Of a DNA stretch of 64,000 nt, positions 63,580 through 64,000 are shown piece after piece. A program made the position numbers and the translations under genes. Below the pieces are notes generated by a model. It searched no databases. It was not told the DNA's origin and was given only the letters and a program-made list of their open reading frames with translations. Origin of the DNA: Seiridium cupressi (taxonomy: Eukaryota; Ascomycota; Sordariomycetes; Amphisphaeriales; Sporocadaceae); contig JARVKI010000043.1 of assembly GCA_036674765.1 (NCBI GenBank), positions 186,001 through 250,000 of the forward strand, given 5' to 3'. How positions within the stretch are numbered: position 1 is the first letter of the stretch; the number at the start of each line of letters is the position of its first letter.

Positions 63580-64000
63580 GATTGAACTTCCCAGCTAATC
63601 GGAGGGGCTTTGGTTTGTGCGAGGTGGTACGATTATTTCGACTGACGGTGTGTACGACTGTCTGCTCGGCGAATAATGATGTTGAGTGGACGGACTGAGA
63701 GTCCAAGAACTTGGAGGAGCACACTCATCAGTCGGTGCAGGAGCCCATGCTTCAGCTAGGTACTTAGCCAGCCTTGGCGAGTGTGGACGCTCCGCTAATC
63801 CATTTCTAGAAGTATACTCGGCCCCTGCAAACAGCCCGCTCTTTACATAGACCCCCCTTGCATAGGCTTAAGTTGATTCGGCCTAGCCGCGTAAGCACCA
63901 ACCACGAGTAAGGTTTAGCACTGGTACAGTCAGATTTCAAGTACTCCACTCTTGAACGATCCGATCTTCCCAGCAGGCCAGTTATCCTACGGTGCAATGT
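63580..64000. other. Upstream region of the regulator, window edge
   Basis: No gene recognised in the last 420 bp. Short ORFs only. Confidence 0.3.

Noticed and set aside
1..64000. CRISPR array or bacterial-type operons
   Set aside because: No regularly spaced repeats; genes are spliced and individually promoted, so this is a fungal sequence.

Overview
This window looks like a gene-poor, accessory (possibly subtelomeric) stretch of a filamentous ascomycete genome (Pezizomycotina; a Eurotiales-type fungus would fit, but I cannot fix the genus). The evidence is the gene style and content. Introns are short (about 45-130 bp, GT...AG with CTAAC/CTGAC-like branch sites). Families include HET-domain proteins, Zn2Cys6 regulators, an AflR-type regulator, small secreted Cys-containing proteins and an S53 peptidase. 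AT-rich islands carry the one-directional C-to-T / G-to-A changes typical of repeat-induced point mutation (RIP). I found no rRNA, no convincing tRNA and no CRISPR array.

Layout. 0-7 kb: a spliced HET gene (-), a spliced Zn2Cys6 regulator (+) and a 187-aa ten-cysteine secreted protein (-). 7-14 kb: almost no genes; a RIP-like AT island at 9.24-9.68 kb, a HET remnant at 12.5 kb and the first of three copies of a ~150-bp LTR-like repeat. 14-20 kb: three more candidate secreted proteins, one with a 15-nt micro-exon, a Tc1/mariner-type MITE and the second repeat copy. 20-28 kb: a secreted sedolisin (S53), an intact four-exon SDR with an altered catalytic motif, a decayed quinone-oxidoreductase-type MDR, and an intact gene of the lipocalin-like 'hydroxyneurosporene synthase / Diels-Alderase' family with no polyketide or peptide synthase nearby. 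28-37 kb: the third repeat copy, a truncated HET gene, a broken conserved fungal gene, an intact secreted GMC oxidoreductase, a Tad-like LINE fragment and a RIP-like HET remnant.

37-48 kb: a small secreted protein, a carboxylesterase tail, an aldo-keto reductase with a one-base frameshift, a decayed DHA2-type MFS transporter, an AflR-type Zn2Cys6 regulator and, tail to tail with it, a 207-aa ORF that resembles only the C-terminal AflR region. This looks like the remains of a secondary-metabolite locus whose backbone enzyme is absent. 48-54 kb: remnants of a DUF3883 (NO VEIN-type) gene and an F-box-like gene, an unrecognised spliced gene, and a solo LTR (51204-51772) with a perfect 5-bp target duplication, inserted into an older RIP-mutated copy of its own family. 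54-64 kb: a decayed conserved fungal gene, a P450 remnant, an intact four-exon protein-kinase-like gene with an HGD loop, a coiled-coil protein, a 68-aa two-exon protein and a six-exon Zn2Cys6 regulator.

Overall the region mixes intact genes for secretion, regulation and redox chemistry with many pseudogenes and old transposon pieces. All splice models were built by hand from reading frame and GT/AG sites and lack transcript support. Family names come from recognised motifs, not from database searches.
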